Below, piece after piece: positions 27,504-36,081 of a stretch of DNA of 51,017 nt. Location: assembly GCF_000696185.1 (NCBI RefSeq), contig NZ_KK853997.1:7964264-8015280 (forward strand), written 5' to 3'. Numbering within the stretch: position 1 is the first letter of the stretch; every line of letters starts with the position of its first letter. This DNA comes from Kitasatospora cheerisanensis KCTC 2395 (GTDB taxonomy: Bacteria > Actinomycetota > Actinomycetes > Streptomycetales > Streptomycetaceae). The translations under genes were made by a program, and so were the position numbers. The notes under the pieces were generated by a model. It searched no databases. It had not been told where the DNA came from and saw only the letters and a program-made list of their open reading frames with translations.

Positions 27504-28703
27504 ATGCCCGAACACCGCTCGGCGTCCTTCGTCGCCTCCGAACGGGACCGGACCTGCCCCTTCGACCCGTCCCCGGACCTCCGCAGGATGCACGACGAGG
27601 ACGACCTGCCGCGGCTGCGCGTGACCCACCCGCTGCGCGGCGAGATCGACGCCGTCGTCATCACCGGCTACAGCGACGTCCGGGCCGCCTTCGCCAACGA
27701 GCACCTGGTGACGGGAGACGGCATCGACCCGTCGCTACCGCGCACCCTGTTCAACCACCCGGGCTTCCTGCCCGCGTACAGCGGGCCGGAGCACACCCGC
27801 CTGCGCCGGATGCTCACCAGCAGCTTCACCGTCCGCCGGGTCGAACGGCTGCGGCCCGCGATCGAGACGATCGTCTCCGAGCACCTCGACGCCATGGCCG
27901 AGCAGGGACCGGTCGTCGACCTGGTCGAGGCCTTCGCCCTGCCCGTTCCCTCGCTGGTGATCTGCGAACTGCTCGATGTCCCCTACGGCATCAGGACGAT
28001 GATCCAGCGCTGCTCCCAGGTGATCATGGACGGAACCGCCGACACCGGCCAACTGATCGCCGCCTCGGACGAGTTGAACGCGGCCATGGCGGACATCGTC
28101 GCCCGCAACCGTGCCGTCCCCGGGAACGGAGTGCTGGGCGAGGTCGTACGGCAGCACAGCGCGGAACTCACCGATGACGAACTCATCGGCTTCGGCACGA
28201 CCCTCCTGGTCGGAGGACACGAGACCACCGCGACCCAGCTCGCCCTGAGCGTGCTGGCCCTGCTCCGCCACCCGGACCAGCTCGCCACCCTGCGCGACGA
28301 CCCGGAGGCCGCCGGCACGGCGGTGGAGGAACTGCTGCGCCATCTCGCCATCCCCGCGCCGCTCCTGCGCACCGCCGTGGCCGACATCGACGTCAACGGC
28401 CACCGGATCGCCGAGGGCGAGCACGTCCTGCTCTCCCCCCTGACGGCGAACCGCGACCCCGAACTCGTCCCCGAGCGACCGGACGACCTCGACCTGCGCC
28501 GCCGACCGGTCGCCCAGCTGTCCTTCGGCTTCGGCGCCCACCAATGCCTCGGGCAGCAACTCGCCCGCCTGGAACTGAAGGTAGCCCTGCCGGCGCTGCT
28601 CCGGCGCTTCCCGACCCTGCAACTGGCCGTCCCCGAGGCGGATCTCCGCTTCCGCGAAGGATCGACGGTCTACGGGGTGGAGGCGCTCCCGGTCACCTGG
28701 TGA
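27504..28703 (+). CDS. Cytochrome P450, bacterial soluble type
   Basis: A 399-residue P450 of the CYP105/CYP107-like soluble class, distinct from the first P450 of the operon. B-C region GPEHTRLRRMLTSSFTVRRV; I-helix TTLLVGGHETTATQLAL (about residue 236); ExxR in AVEELLRHLAIP; haem loop LSFGFGAHQCLGQQLARLEL with the ligand Cys at about 348. ATG 27504 lies 76 bases after the terpene synthase stop, with AAGGAG upstream (GGACAAGGAGCCCTCACC). No ferredoxin gene follows, so electrons must come from elsewhere. It probably carries out a second oxidation of the terpene. Confidence 0.93.
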   Translation: MPEHRSASFVASERDRTCPFDPSPDLRRMHDEDDLPRLRVTHPLRGEIDAVVITGYSDVRAAFANEHLVTGDGIDPSLPRTLFNHPGFLPAYSGPEHTRLRRMLTSSFTVRRVERLRPAIETIVSEHLDAMAEQGPVVDLVEAFALPVPSLVICELLDVPYGIRTMIQRCSQVIMDGTADTGQLIAASDELNAAMADIVARNRAVPGNGVLGEVVRQHSAELTDDELIGFGTTLLVGGHETTATQLALSVLALLRHPDQLATLRDDPEAAGTAVEELLRHLAIPAPLLRTAVADIDVNGHRIAEGEHVLLSPLTANRDPELVPERPDDLDLRRRPVAQLSFGFGAHQCLGQQLARLELKVALPALLRRFPTLQLAVPEADLRFREGSTVYGVEALPVTW

Positions 28704-28715
28704 CGGCCCCCTGAG

Positions 28716-28733
28716 CCCGGCCGCCGCCGGGCA
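28716..28733 (+). terminator. Hairpin after the terpene operon
   Basis: GCCCGGC (28716-28722) pairs with GCCGGGC (28727-28733) around a 4-base loop, 12 bases after the P450 stop. It is a GC-rich hairpin without T-tract, the usual streptomycete style. Confidence 0.6.
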
Positions 28734-29076
28734 CGGCGGTGCGATCAAACGCGCGCCTTCGCCACGAAGCCCAGACACCGCCGGGCCAACAGACCTGAGC
28801 TCTCTGGGGGACCCCCGGCTGCTCCCGTTGCCCAACTACGGCTCCCCCCGCACGGCCGCTGCTCCTGCCCGGCGAGCGGGTGCCATATGGGCGCGGCGGG
28901 GCCGTGCGGCAGGTTGCTCCTCACCGGCTGCGCCGTCAGGTCTCGTCGGCCAGGTCGGCGCCTGGTGATCGCCCCGTAGCCGGCTTCCTTGGTGAAGCGC
29001 AGAGCTTCGAGCCGATGGTGCGGTTGGGCCGGACCGCAGGTGTCCATCGTCGTGTTCGAGGACCAGGGGTTCCATG
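28734..29076. other. Stretch without a confident gene
   Basis: A minus-strand frame (29047 to 28745) contains RLEALRFTKEAGYGAITRRR, but it lacks a recognisable domain and its codon pattern is mixed. It may be decayed sequence between the terpene operon and the minus-strand genes to the right. Confidence 0.3.
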
Positions 29077-29403
29077 TCAGGCCACCGGCCGGTCGGCGAG
29101 CGCGGCCACTACGGTGAAGTAGTCGCGGAACAACGGCTCGTCACCGCGGGGTACCCGGACCGCCTGGGTGGAGCGGTATCCGAACGAGGCCAGGTCGGTG
29201 CCGTAGAGGGGGATCCGGGGATCGTCCACGGCGCCGAAGATCAGTTCTCCGGGCCTGTCCGGCTTCCTGTAGTGAATCAGAACCCCGAGCCAGGGCAGCG
29301 GGATCCGGAGCGTGTTCTCGAGGTTGTGCGGCTGGAACAGTTCGAACACCCCCCCGGTCCACGCGCACATGCAGGTTCTCGTAGTCGAACGTGAGGGGAT
29401 CCA
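29077..29403 (-). CDS. Small hypothetical protein, frame break in a G run
   Basis: The ATG at 29403 gives MDPLTFDYENLHVRVDRGG. Exactly in a run of seven C (plus strand 29349-29355) the frame must change, giving VFELFQPHNLENTLRIPLPW and on to DYFTVVAALADRPVA at 29077. Six instead of seven bases restores one 109-residue frame. An ATG at 29370 is an alternative start if the first part is not used. The product is soluble, of unknown family, and follows the DUF3592-like gene by 39 bases, so it is probably the last gene of a three-gene operon. Confidence 0.55.
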   Translation of the reverse strand, partial: WIPSRSTTRTCMCAWTGGVFELFQPHNLENTLRIPLPWLGVLIHYRKPDRPGELIFGAVDDPRIPLYGTDLASFGYRSTQAVRVPRGDEPLFRDYFTVVAALADRPVA

Positions 29404-29442
29404 TGGGAGAAGAGTCCTCCGGTGCGTATCGGTCGTCGGGTG

Positions 29443-30150
29443 TCACAGCAGCGCCGCCCCGACAACGGCCGCAGCCGTTCCGAGGAGCAGTGCCACGGTG
29501 CCGCAAGTGAGGTCGAGCAGGCCGTCCGGGTGGAAGCGCCGCTCGCACTGTAGGTGTCGGTGTCCGTGACGACGGCGACGACGCGGCCCGGAACGGGGGC
29601 TGGGACGTCAGCGCGTCGATACGGCGGCGTACGGCGCGGGCGCTCCGGGCCAGGTGGAACAGGCCGGACCGGGTCCACGGAACGCCGAAGCCGATCAGGG
29701 CCCATGGCCAGTTCCAGTCGATCGTGGCGAAGACCACCAGTCCGGCGTGGATCAGGAAGAGCGCGAAGTTCGGCCGCCCGAGGCCGCATCGGCAGGCCGC
29801 GGGGTCGCCGGTGAAGAACTGGTAGGCATGCGGTCGTCCGCACGGGTAGCGGACCCCGATCTCTCGGTCCGTCCAGGCCGCGGTGATCCTCTCCCCGTGG
29901 TCGTCGTCGTTCGTCACGGTGAACTCCTCGCCGCTGGAGGGGTCTGGAAGGTGACGACCACGGGGATCCCATCGTGCTGTGAGCTTCCGTGCCGGGGCTC
30001 GCGGACCTGCTCGATCCGCCCCAGGACCCTCACCGCCCGCTGGGCCGCGGTCACTCCGGCCAGTGAGCGGGCGTAGCCGACCGGTGCGAAAGTGCCGAAC
30101 ATCGCGCACCACAGCGCCAGATACCCGTGCAGGGCCATACGGAGACGCAC
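29443..30150 (-). CDS. DUF3592-like membrane protein with two frame breaks
   Basis: N-terminal segment from about 30150: ALHGYLALWCAMFGTFAPVG (membrane helix), then AQRAVRVLGRIEQVREPRHG. Near 29940 the frame changes and continues SSGEEFTVTNDDDHGERITA, REIGVRYPCGRPHAYQFFTG, then a helix NFALFLIHAGLVVFATIDWN. Around 29560-29640 it changes again and ends with FHPDGLLDLTCGTVALLLG and a final membrane helix, TGA at 29443. Order helix - beta-rich domain - helix is that of DUF3592 proteins. Function unknown. It lies 15 bases after the larger membrane protein gene. Confidence 0.55.
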
Positions 30151-30165
30151 CCGGCGTGGCGTCCG

Positions 30166-31251
30166 TCAGCGCGCCGGGGTGCGCCGCACCACCTTTCCGT
30201 CCGCGTCCGCCTCCAGTGAGGCCGCACCGTCGGTGCCCGTCACACCGACCCTGATGGTGAGGGAGCCGGTGAGGCGTTCGACGGTGATCTGCCAGGTCTG
30301 CGGCGAACCGACGCCCAGGCTGGTCCTCGCCTCCTCGACGAGGGCGGGGAAGCCGTCGTAGGGCAGGGAACGCGGGTCGAACGTCGGGGCCTCGGAGCCG
30401 GTGGGCGCGTACACGACCGACAGCAGTTGGTCCTGTACGACGACGGTGAGCGCCGCGCGTGCGTCCGTGCCCTTGGTGAGCGAGGTGACGGCCCTGCGTA
30501 GCTCGCCCTGGTCGAGGAAGGACTGGTTCGGGCCGAGGGCGACGGTGGCGGAGGCTGACGAGACCACCGTGGTCGACGAAGACGAAGAGGCGGAGACCGA
30601 CGGCTGGGCGGAGGTGTCCTGGTCGAACAGCTCGGTGCGAAAAAGCAGGACCACGCCGGCCGCGGCGAGCACCAGGGCGAGCAGCATGACGAGGCCGTCG
30701 GCGCAGCCCTTGGGGGGCTCGCTCACCAGGGCCGGCCCCGGTGCGGAGTCGAGGCGGGCGCCGGCCGTCCGCTCCTCCCACTGCGGAGTCGGCCGTTTCA
30801 CGATCTTCACCCGCCACGGCCGGTCCGGCGGGTACTGGACCACGACGACGGTGCCCGTCCGGTAGTCGGGCAGGTCCGCGAGGTTGACGGTCTGTTTGAA
30901 CGCGACGCGGTAGGCCGGTGCGTCGTCCGGGGCGACCGTCGCCACGAACCGCACCGCGATGTCGCTGGTCGCCGCTCCGCCGACGGCCTCCCGGCTCTCG
31001 ACCACGGCGAGCGCCGTGCAGGGCGCGATCGCCGCCTCCCGGGCCCACCTGGGCATACTGGCGAGGAAGAAGAGCAGGCCGTAGACGGGGGGCAGTGCCA
31101 GTCCGGTGACGAACAGCTGCCACTTCTCGATGACGGCGCCGACGACGACCGCGGCCAGCGACGTCCCGATGACACCGCCTGTCAGGGCCCCTCGGGCGAG
31201 GCCGAGGGGTGTGTTGCGTGCGGGCAGCGCCGCGCCCGTGCTGATCGTCAT
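30166..31251 (-). CDS. Membrane protein with DUF3592-like middle domain
   Basis: A 361-residue protein from ATG 31251. Two N-terminal helices (GVIGTSLAAVVVGAVIEKW and FVTGLALPPVYGLLFFLAS) are followed by a soluble beta-rich domain (AVRFVATVAPDDAPAYRVAF, VVVVQYPPDRPWRVKIVKRP), a third helix (LVMLLALVLAAAGVVLLFRT), a Ser/Thr-rich linker (SVSASSSSSTTVVSS) and an extracellular domain ending EADADGKVVRRTPAR. The middle domain resembles the DUF3592 protein downstream, suggesting a duplicated pair acting at the membrane. The reading frame is intact. Confidence 0.7.
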   Translation of the reverse strand: MTISTGAALPARNTPLGLARGALTGGVIGTSLAAVVVGAVIEKWQLFVTGLALPPVYGLLFFLASMPRWAREAAIAPCTALAVVESREAVGGAATSDIAVRFVATVAPDDAPAYRVAFKQTVNLADLPDYRTGTVVVVQYPPDRPWRVKIVKRPTPQWEERTAGARLDSAPGPALVSEPPKGCADGLVMLLALVLAAAGVVLLFRTELFDQDTSAQPSVSASSSSSTTVVSSASATVALGPNQSFLDQGELRRAVTSLTKGTDARAALTVVVQDQLLSVVYAPTGSEAPTFDPRSLPYDGFPALVEEARTSLGVGSPQTWQITVERLTGSLTIRVGVTGTDGAASLEADADGKVVRRTPAR

Positions 31252-31383
31252 GGGGCGATTGTGTCGGGGGCGGGCGACGGCCGGAAGACCTGCACGTGTC
31301 TGTCTCCTGGGCTGCAGGGAACGGCCTCGCGCGGTGGGCTGCCGGGCCCGGCACCGGCCCGTCCCGCTTCTGCCGGTCAGGTG

Positions 31384-31731
31384 ATTTGCCACGCAGGGGT
31401 ATTGGCACAGGTTGCGGAGTCGGGGATTCTCGCTGTCCTCAGCGGCCGAGTGAACCAGGACCTTTCGGTCGTCATGCCCATGACCTGCTCGGCCAGTGGG
31501 AACAACTCCACTTCCCGCGCGGCGGTCGGATCGGTGATGTCGATGAGGTCGTCGCACCAGGCGGTGTTCCAGTGTGCGTCGCCCGCTTTCAGCGGCGAGA
31601 CGGGCCCCAGGGCTCGTCGTAGGCGACGAGGTCGCCGTCGACTGCGTCGTGCATGCGGTCGCCGCCGTTCACGCTCAGGTTGAGCCCAGAGCCCTGTGGT
31701 GCAGCCGGAGGACGTCGTTGCGGGACCCCAT
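31384..31731 (-). pseudogene. Probable broken small gene
   Basis: Minus-strand stretches in different frames join as MGSRNDVLRLHHRALGS, LSVNGGDRMHDAVDGDLVAY, then AGDAHWNTAWCDDLIDITDP, TAAREVELFPLAEQVMGMTT and an end near 31384. The ATG at 31731 and the natural composition suggest a gene of about 115 residues with two one-base lesions. Family unknown. Confidence 0.35.
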
Positions 31732-31839
31732 TATTCGTGATCACGGCCGGGGTCGGCGCGTTGTCGTTCGGCTTCTGCAGTTCGGCCAGGTCTTGCTTCC
31801 GGTCCTGGTCATCGCGGCCGTCGCCGGGGGGGGTGGCTG

Positions 31840-32646
31840 TCAAGGCTGTTCGCGGAGGAAGGTCACTACGGCGTCCAGGAATTCCGTGGGGCGTTCCACG
31901 TTCGCGAGGTGCACTGTGGGCAGGACGGTGAGACGGGCGCCGGGGATGGTGGCGGCGACCTCTTTTCCGTGGGCTGCAGAGGTGACGGTGTCGTGCTCGC
32001 CTGCGATGACGAGTGTCGGGCTGGTGATGAGCGCGGTCGTGCGGCGGAGGTCGGAGTCGCGTACCGCGGCCCAGCTTCCGGCCACGCCCTCGCGTCGGGT
32101 GGCGAGCAGTGTGCGGCGGAAGCCCTCGACGATCTCGTTGCGCTCTTCCAGCATGTCGGCCGGGAACCAGTTGCGGAGGAACATGTCCGTGGTGGCCTGC
32201 ATGTCGGGGGCCTCCAGCAGTTCGGCGATAGGCCGGTCCCACTGGTTCGCCGGGCCGAGATGCGCGGCGGTGTTGGAGAGCACGAGGCGGTCGACCCGCT
32301 CCGGGACGTGGATCCCCAGCCACTGCGCCACGATTCCGCCGAGGGACAGGCCCAGCACGTGCACCCGTTGCAGACCCAGCGCGTCCAGCAGTTCCACCGC
32401 GTCGCGCCCCAGCCGGTCCAGTGAGTACGGGCCGCTCGGGACGTCCGAGGCTCCGTGGCCGCGCGCGTCGTAGCGCAGCAGCCGGAAGTGCTCGGTGAGG
32501 GCCGGCACCTGGCCGTCCCACATGTGGAGGTCGGTTCCGATGGAGTTCGAGAGCAGCAGCACCGGCTTGGTCTCGTCGCCGTCGAAGCGGTAGGCGATGC
32601 GCACTCCATCGCCGGTGGTGATGGCGGTACGGGTCTGGGAAGTCAT
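31840..32646 (-). CDS. Alpha/beta hydrolase, 3-oxoadipate enol-lactonase-like
   Basis: A 268-residue alpha/beta hydrolase. Oxyanion region LLLSNSIGTDLHMWDGQVPA; LLRYDARGHGASD; nucleophile elbow GLSLGGIVAQWLG (Ser about 100); cap region DMQATTDMFLRNWFPADM; acid residue in PTLVIAGEHDTVT; catalytic His in TVLPTVHLANVERPTEFL. The N-terminal SNSIGTDLHMW and RYDARGHGASD are the pattern of PcaD-type enol-lactonases, but related hydrolases share them and no other protocatechuate genes are near. It is divergently transcribed from a LysR-type regulator, which probably controls it. Confidence 0.88.
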   Translation of the reverse strand: MTSQTRTAITTGDGVRIAYRFDGDETKPVLLLSNSIGTDLHMWDGQVPALTEHFRLLRYDARGHGASDVPSGPYSLDRLGRDAVELLDALGLQRVHVLGLSLGGIVAQWLGIHVPERVDRLVLSNTAAHLGPANQWDRPIAELLEAPDMQATTDMFLRNWFPADMLEERNEIVEGFRRTLLATRREGVAGSWAAVRDSDLRRTTALITSPTLVIAGEHDTVTSAAHGKEVAATIPGARLTVLPTVHLANVERPTEFLDAVVTFLREQP

Positions 32647-32734
32647 GTCAGCTCCAGTGGTCCAGCGGCTATGTGCTCAGCCTAGGAACGCCACCTGCAG
32701 AGTTCTATTACAAAGATCGACAGAGGCCTGTAGG

Positions 32735-32746
32735 TTGTCCGGACAA
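32735..32746. promoter_or_regulatory. Palindrome overlapping the LysR start codon
   Basis: TTGTCCGGACAA is a perfect 12-bp palindrome whose last base is the A of the LysR ATG. Binding there would block both the regulator and access to the divergent hydrolase promoter, so it is a candidate autoregulatory operator. No clear Shine-Dalgarno sequence precedes the ATG, so the mRNA may be leaderless. Confidence 0.5.
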
Positions 32747-33696
32747 TGTCGAACTTCACGCTTCACGAGTTGCAGTGCTTCGACGCCGTCGTGAGCGAGG
32801 GCGGCTTCCAGGCCGCCGCCGAGCGGCTGCACCGCTCGCATCCGTCGGTCTTCGCGGCGGTGGCCAAGCTGGAGCGCCAGTTGGGCCTGAGCCTGCTGGA
32901 TCGCTCGGGCTATCGGGTGCGGCTCACCGAGGCGGGGCAGGCCTTTCACCGCAAGGTGCGCCTCCTGCTGCACGAGAGTGAGGAACTCCGGCTCTACGCC
33001 GCGCAGTTGGCGATGGGCGAGGAGGCCGAACTGCGCGTGGTGCTCGGGGACCTGTGCCCGCTGCCGCCGGTGCTGGCGCTGCTCAGCCGCTTCTTCGCGC
33101 AGCACCCGCAGACGCGACTGCACCTGCAGTTCGAGACGGTGACCGGCCCCTGGGAGCGGCTGCTGGAGGACGAGGCCGATCTCATCGTGCACCGCGTCCC
33201 CAAGAGTGACGTGCGGATGGAGTGGGTCGACCTCGGCCGCGTCGCGTCGGTGCCCGTGGTGGCGCCCGGTTTCCTGCCCTTCCCCCCGGGTACCGACCTC
33301 ACACCGCAGCGGATGCAGGCCCTCACCCAGTGCGTGGTGCGGGATTCGGCGCGGCACCCGTCCGAGCAGGGCCACTTCCTGGTCGAGGGCGCGCCCCGGT
33401 GTTCCGTGCCGGACCACCTCATGAAGAAGGAGCTGATCCTGCACGGCATGGCCTGGGGACACCTGCCGCGATTCATGATCGAGTCGGAGTTGCGCGACGG
33501 AAGCCTGCTCTCCATCGCCGGACGGCACTTCCCCGGTGCGGTCGAAGAACTCTCGGCGGCCCGCCGGCGCGACCGGCCGCACGGCCCGGTCGCCGATCAG
33601 CTGTGGGACTTCCTGACCCGCCACGCACCGGTACTACCGCCGACGCTGGGCCGCATGCCCAGGACGAAGCCGGCACCGGCACGCTACTCGGGTTGA
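32746..33696 (+). CDS. LysR-family transcriptional regulator
   Basis: A 316-residue LysR regulator. The winged helix-turn-helix is at residues 4-63: LHELQCFDAVVSEGGFQAAA, ERLHRSHPSVFAAVAKLERQ, LGLSLLDRSGYRVRLTEAGQ. A linker helix follows (HRKVRLLLHESEELRLYAAQ), then the periplasmic-binding-protein-like effector domain (LRVVLGDLCPLPPVLALLSR, LIVHRVPKSDVRMEWVDLG, FLPFPPGTDLTP). Unlike many LysR proteins the effector domain has KKELILHGMAWGHLPRFMIE, a version seen in a subgroup lacking close study. It is divergent to the alpha/beta hydrolase with a 99-base shared control region. Confidence 0.93.
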   Translation: MSNFTLHELQCFDAVVSEGGFQAAAERLHRSHPSVFAAVAKLERQLGLSLLDRSGYRVRLTEAGQAFHRKVRLLLHESEELRLYAAQLAMGEEAELRVVLGDLCPLPPVLALLSRFFAQHPQTRLHLQFETVTGPWERLLEDEADLIVHRVPKSDVRMEWVDLGRVASVPVVAPGFLPFPPGTDLTPQRMQALTQCVVRDSARHPSEQGHFLVEGAPRCSVPDHLMKKELILHGMAWGHLPRFMIESELRDGSLLSIAGRHFPGAVEELSAARRRDRPHGPVADQLWDFLTRHAPVLPPTLGRMPRTKPAPARYSG

Positions 33697-33703
33697 ACCC
33701 GCG

Positions 33704-34312
33704 ATGCCGGTGGTCAAGGCCGTACGCCGTACCGCCGGGGTCAGGCCATATTCGCAGGTCAGACCCGGTTGGCTTGGGGGGGTCGACGCCGACTTACCTC
33801 CTGGAGCCCCCTGCCCTGGCGTGGTGGCGCTGTGCTGTGCTGTTCTTCTCTGCGGCCGGGCGGGCGGGCCGGTGCTGATCGGCGCGGGCGAGGTGGAGGT
33901 GGTGCAGAGGATCGCTGTCGTCGTCGTCGGCGGCGATGTCGCGCGCCTGGTCGGGCTGTGCGGCGCGGTGGCGGCCGGGGCCGGCGGACAGAAGGACGGC
34001 GATCTGACCGACCTGCTGGACGACTTGGCTGACGATGAGTGCGTGCTCTGGTGGGCGGGGAAGGGCACCAGCGCCCGTACGGTGGCGGCCTGGGCGGCCG
34101 CCGCGTTGGCCCCGCTGCTGCTCGGCACCTCGACCCCGGAAGCGGCCTCCGACCATGCGCTGCTGCTCCACCCGGTGCGCGGCGCGGCCGGCGGGGAGCG
34201 GATCGAACTGACGGCCGAACGGGAGAGGGCGTACAGCCGGCGCATGCTGGCGCTGATCCGGACGATATCCACCAGCCTCGCCCCGACCGCCCATGCGACG
34301 GGGCTGCCGTGA
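33704..34312 (+). CDS. Hypothetical protein, start uncertain
   Basis: The frame open from ATG 33704 shows good composition only from about 33860: VVQRIAVVVVGGDVARLVGL, GQKDGDLTDLLDDLADDECV, WWAGKGTSARTVAAWAAAAL, AGGERIELTAERERAYSRRM. GTG codons at 33821 and 33896 are alternative starts. A minus-strand frame covers the same stretch but is Arg/Pro/Ser-rich, typical of an antisense shadow. Family and role unknown. Confidence 0.35.
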   Translation: MPVVKAVRRTAGVRPYSQVRPGWLGGVDADLPPGAPCPGVVALCCAVLLCGRAGGPVLIGAGEVEVVQRIAVVVVGGDVARLVGLCGAVAAGAGGQKDGDLTDLLDDLADDECVLWWAGKGTSARTVAAWAAAALAPLLLGTSTPEAASDHALLLHPVRGAAGGERIELTAERERAYSRRMLALIRTISTSLAPTAHATGLP

Positions 34313-34469
34313 GCCTGGTGTCGATGCGTTCGACGAACAGTTGGCGCAGACAGTCCAGAGACAACGGGCACGCCCCGCCACCGGCCGGTAGCTCCACCAG
34401 CCCGGCGACCCCGCCAGGCCGTCCCTCCCCGGCATGGCTCCAGCGGGCCCATGTACTCGCCGTCCGACG

Positions 34470-34997
34470 CTACAACCGGGGCAACCGGTCATCGGGCGTG
34501 GGGGACTTCCGCTCTTCCAACCAGTAGAGGTAGATCCGCAGGTCAGTTGCGAGGCCGCCGGCGATGTAGTGCTCGAAGTCGCGGACGGCAGCGGCTATGC
34601 CCTGGTCTGCCCAGGCATCGCTCTCCTCCCACCTGCTCCGTTGATCGGACAGGTACTGCACGACCTGACTGCGGCTGCGCCACCACTCCCGGACCGTTTC
34701 CGGGCTCCACCGCGAGTCGCCATCACAGCCCTACCCGAGGAGTGGGTCGTTGTCCGCCGCCTCGACCAGCAGGGCCGTGTCCGCAGGCGTCCTGGGCTGG
34801 CGATAGACGTACTCGCTGAGGTACTCGTCTCCATAGAGGACGTGGCCGGGTGCCGAAAGCCGCCCCGTCCAGCAGGTGTCGGTCTCCCCTCCGTAGAAGG
34901 GCCCGGGGACGTTGAGCCACAGTCGGTCTTCCCAACGGCCCCGAAAGGCATCGCGGTCGTTGCCGAGGATGGCCACCGGGTCGAAGTACAGCGTCAT
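34470..34997 (-). CDS. Hypothetical protein with in-frame TAG
   Basis: The frame from ATG 34997 reads MTLYFDPVAILGNDRDAFRG, RWEDRLWLNVPGPFYGGETD, YGDEYLSEYVYRQPRTPADT, ADNDPLLG, then TAG (34733-34731), and in the same frame GCDGDSRWSPETVREWWRSR, VVQYLSDQRSRWEESDAWAD, RDFEHYIAGGLATDLRIYLY, ending at TAG 34470. Both halves have the same composition and register, and together make a 175-residue protein of a type I have seen in streptomycetes without known function. The final stop is also TAG. An IS481-family element lies ten bases upstream of the start and has probably cut off the native promoter. Confidence 0.65.
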
Positions 34998-35006
34998 CCG
35001 CTGAGA

Positions 35007-35960
35007 CTAGGTGTTCTGTCCTGTGAGGTTGGGGACGCGGCTGGCGGGTGGTTGTCCTGCGAGTGCGGTGTGTCCGCGGTGGTGATTGTAGGTGTGGAGC
35101 CAGGCGGGGTAGGCGTCGCGTCGTTCCTGCTCGGTGCGGTAGGGCTTGGCATAGGCCCACTCGTCGAGCAGGGTGCGGTTGAAGCGTTCGACCTTGCCGT
35201 TGGTCTGCGGCCGGTAGGGCCGGGTGCGTTTGTGGGCGACCCCGGTTTGGGCCAGCGCGTCGCGCCAGGGGTGGGACTTGTAGCAGGCGCCGTTGTCGGT
35301 CATGACCCGCCGGACTGTGATCCCGGCCCGGGTGAAGAAGTCGTTTGCCCGGGTCCAGAACGCGGCGGCGGTCTCCTTGCGCTCGTCGGTCAGGATCTCG
35401 CTGTAGGCCAGGCGGGAGTGGTCGTCGACGGCGTTGTGCAGGTAGCTGTAGCCGACGCCGGAACGGGTCCTGCGTCCGGCTTGGCGGCCCAGGGTCTTGT
35501 GGCCGCCGCCGTCGGGGATGTTGCCGAGCTTCTTGATGTCGACGTGTACCAACTCGCCCGGGGCGGCGTGCTCGTAGCGGCGTATCGGCCGTCCGGTGGC
35601 GCGGTCCAGGTGCGTGAGCCGTGCGAGGCGGTAGCGGGTCAGGACCCGGTGGACGGTGGCGGGGTTGAGCTTGAGCAGGTAGGCGATGCGGGCCGGTCCC
35701 CAGCGTCGCAGGACCCGGACTTTGATGATCCGCCGCTCGATACGGGCCGGGGTGCGGCGCGGGCTGTGGTGGGGCCGACTCGAACGGTCGCTCATGCCGG
35801 CCTCGCCGAGTGCGCGGTAGCGGTCGGCCCAGCGCTTGGCGGTGGTCGGTGAGACCTGGAAACGTTCGGAGGCCCGGCGCAGCGGCCAGCCGTCGTCCAC
35901 CACGCAGCGGGCCAGACGCAGACGGCCGGTCTCGGTCAGCGGTGCGTTACGGTGTGGCAT
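35007..35960 (-). CDS. IS481-family transposase
   Basis: A 317-residue transposase starting at ATG 35960 (MPHRNAPLTETGRLRLARCV). The N-terminal helix-turn-helix domain (PLRRASERFQVSPTTAKRWA and a second WGPARIAYLLKLNPATVHRV) is followed by an rve integrase core with GELVHVDIKKLGNIPDGGG (first Asp), VRRVMTDNGACYKSHPWRDA (second Asp) and PYRPQTNGKVERFNRTLLDE (Glu), then YNHHRGHTALAGQPPASRVP. The frame is intact. Its TAG stop codon is made by the CTAG target duplication just outside the element end, so the element does not encode its own stop. Confidence 0.92.
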   Translation of the reverse strand: MPHRNAPLTETGRLRLARCVVDDGWPLRRASERFQVSPTTAKRWADRYRALGEAGMSDRSSRPHHSPRRTPARIERRIIKVRVLRRWGPARIAYLLKLNPATVHRVLTRYRLARLTHLDRATGRPIRRYEHAAPGELVHVDIKKLGNIPDGGGHKTLGRQAGRRTRSGVGYSYLHNAVDDHSRLAYSEILTDERKETAAAFWTRANDFFTRAGITVRRVMTDNGACYKSHPWRDALAQTGVAHKRTRPYRPQTNGKVERFNRTLLDEWAYAKPYRTEQERRDAYPAWLHTYNHHRGHTALAGQPPASRVPNLTGQNT

Positions 35961-36077
35961 GAGGGCCTTTCTGGGAGCCGGTGCAGATGTCGCAATCCAC
36001 ACCGAGCCAGAAGGCCCTCACTCATTTCAAGATCACCACACCGTGAACCCCGTCACCAACCTCCGTGATCAGTACAA
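35011..36077 (-). mobile_element. IS481-family insertion sequence with CTAG target duplication
   Basis: The flanks are CTAG at 35007-35010 and CTAG at 36078-36081. Just inside, GTGTTCTGTCCTGTGAGGTT on the left and, in inverse, TTGTACTGATCACGGAGGTT on the right form imperfect inverted repeats of about 30 bases. IS481-type elements are known to target CTAG. The element is about 1067 bp and carries one complete transposase gene. Confidence 0.88.
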
Positions 36078-36081
36078 CTAG

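Noticed and set aside
33759..34397. Minus-strand gene opposite the hypothetical protein at 33704
   Set aside because: Its start region looks slightly protein-like, but most of it is Arg/Pro/Ser-rich; the plus frame has better acidic and helical composition.
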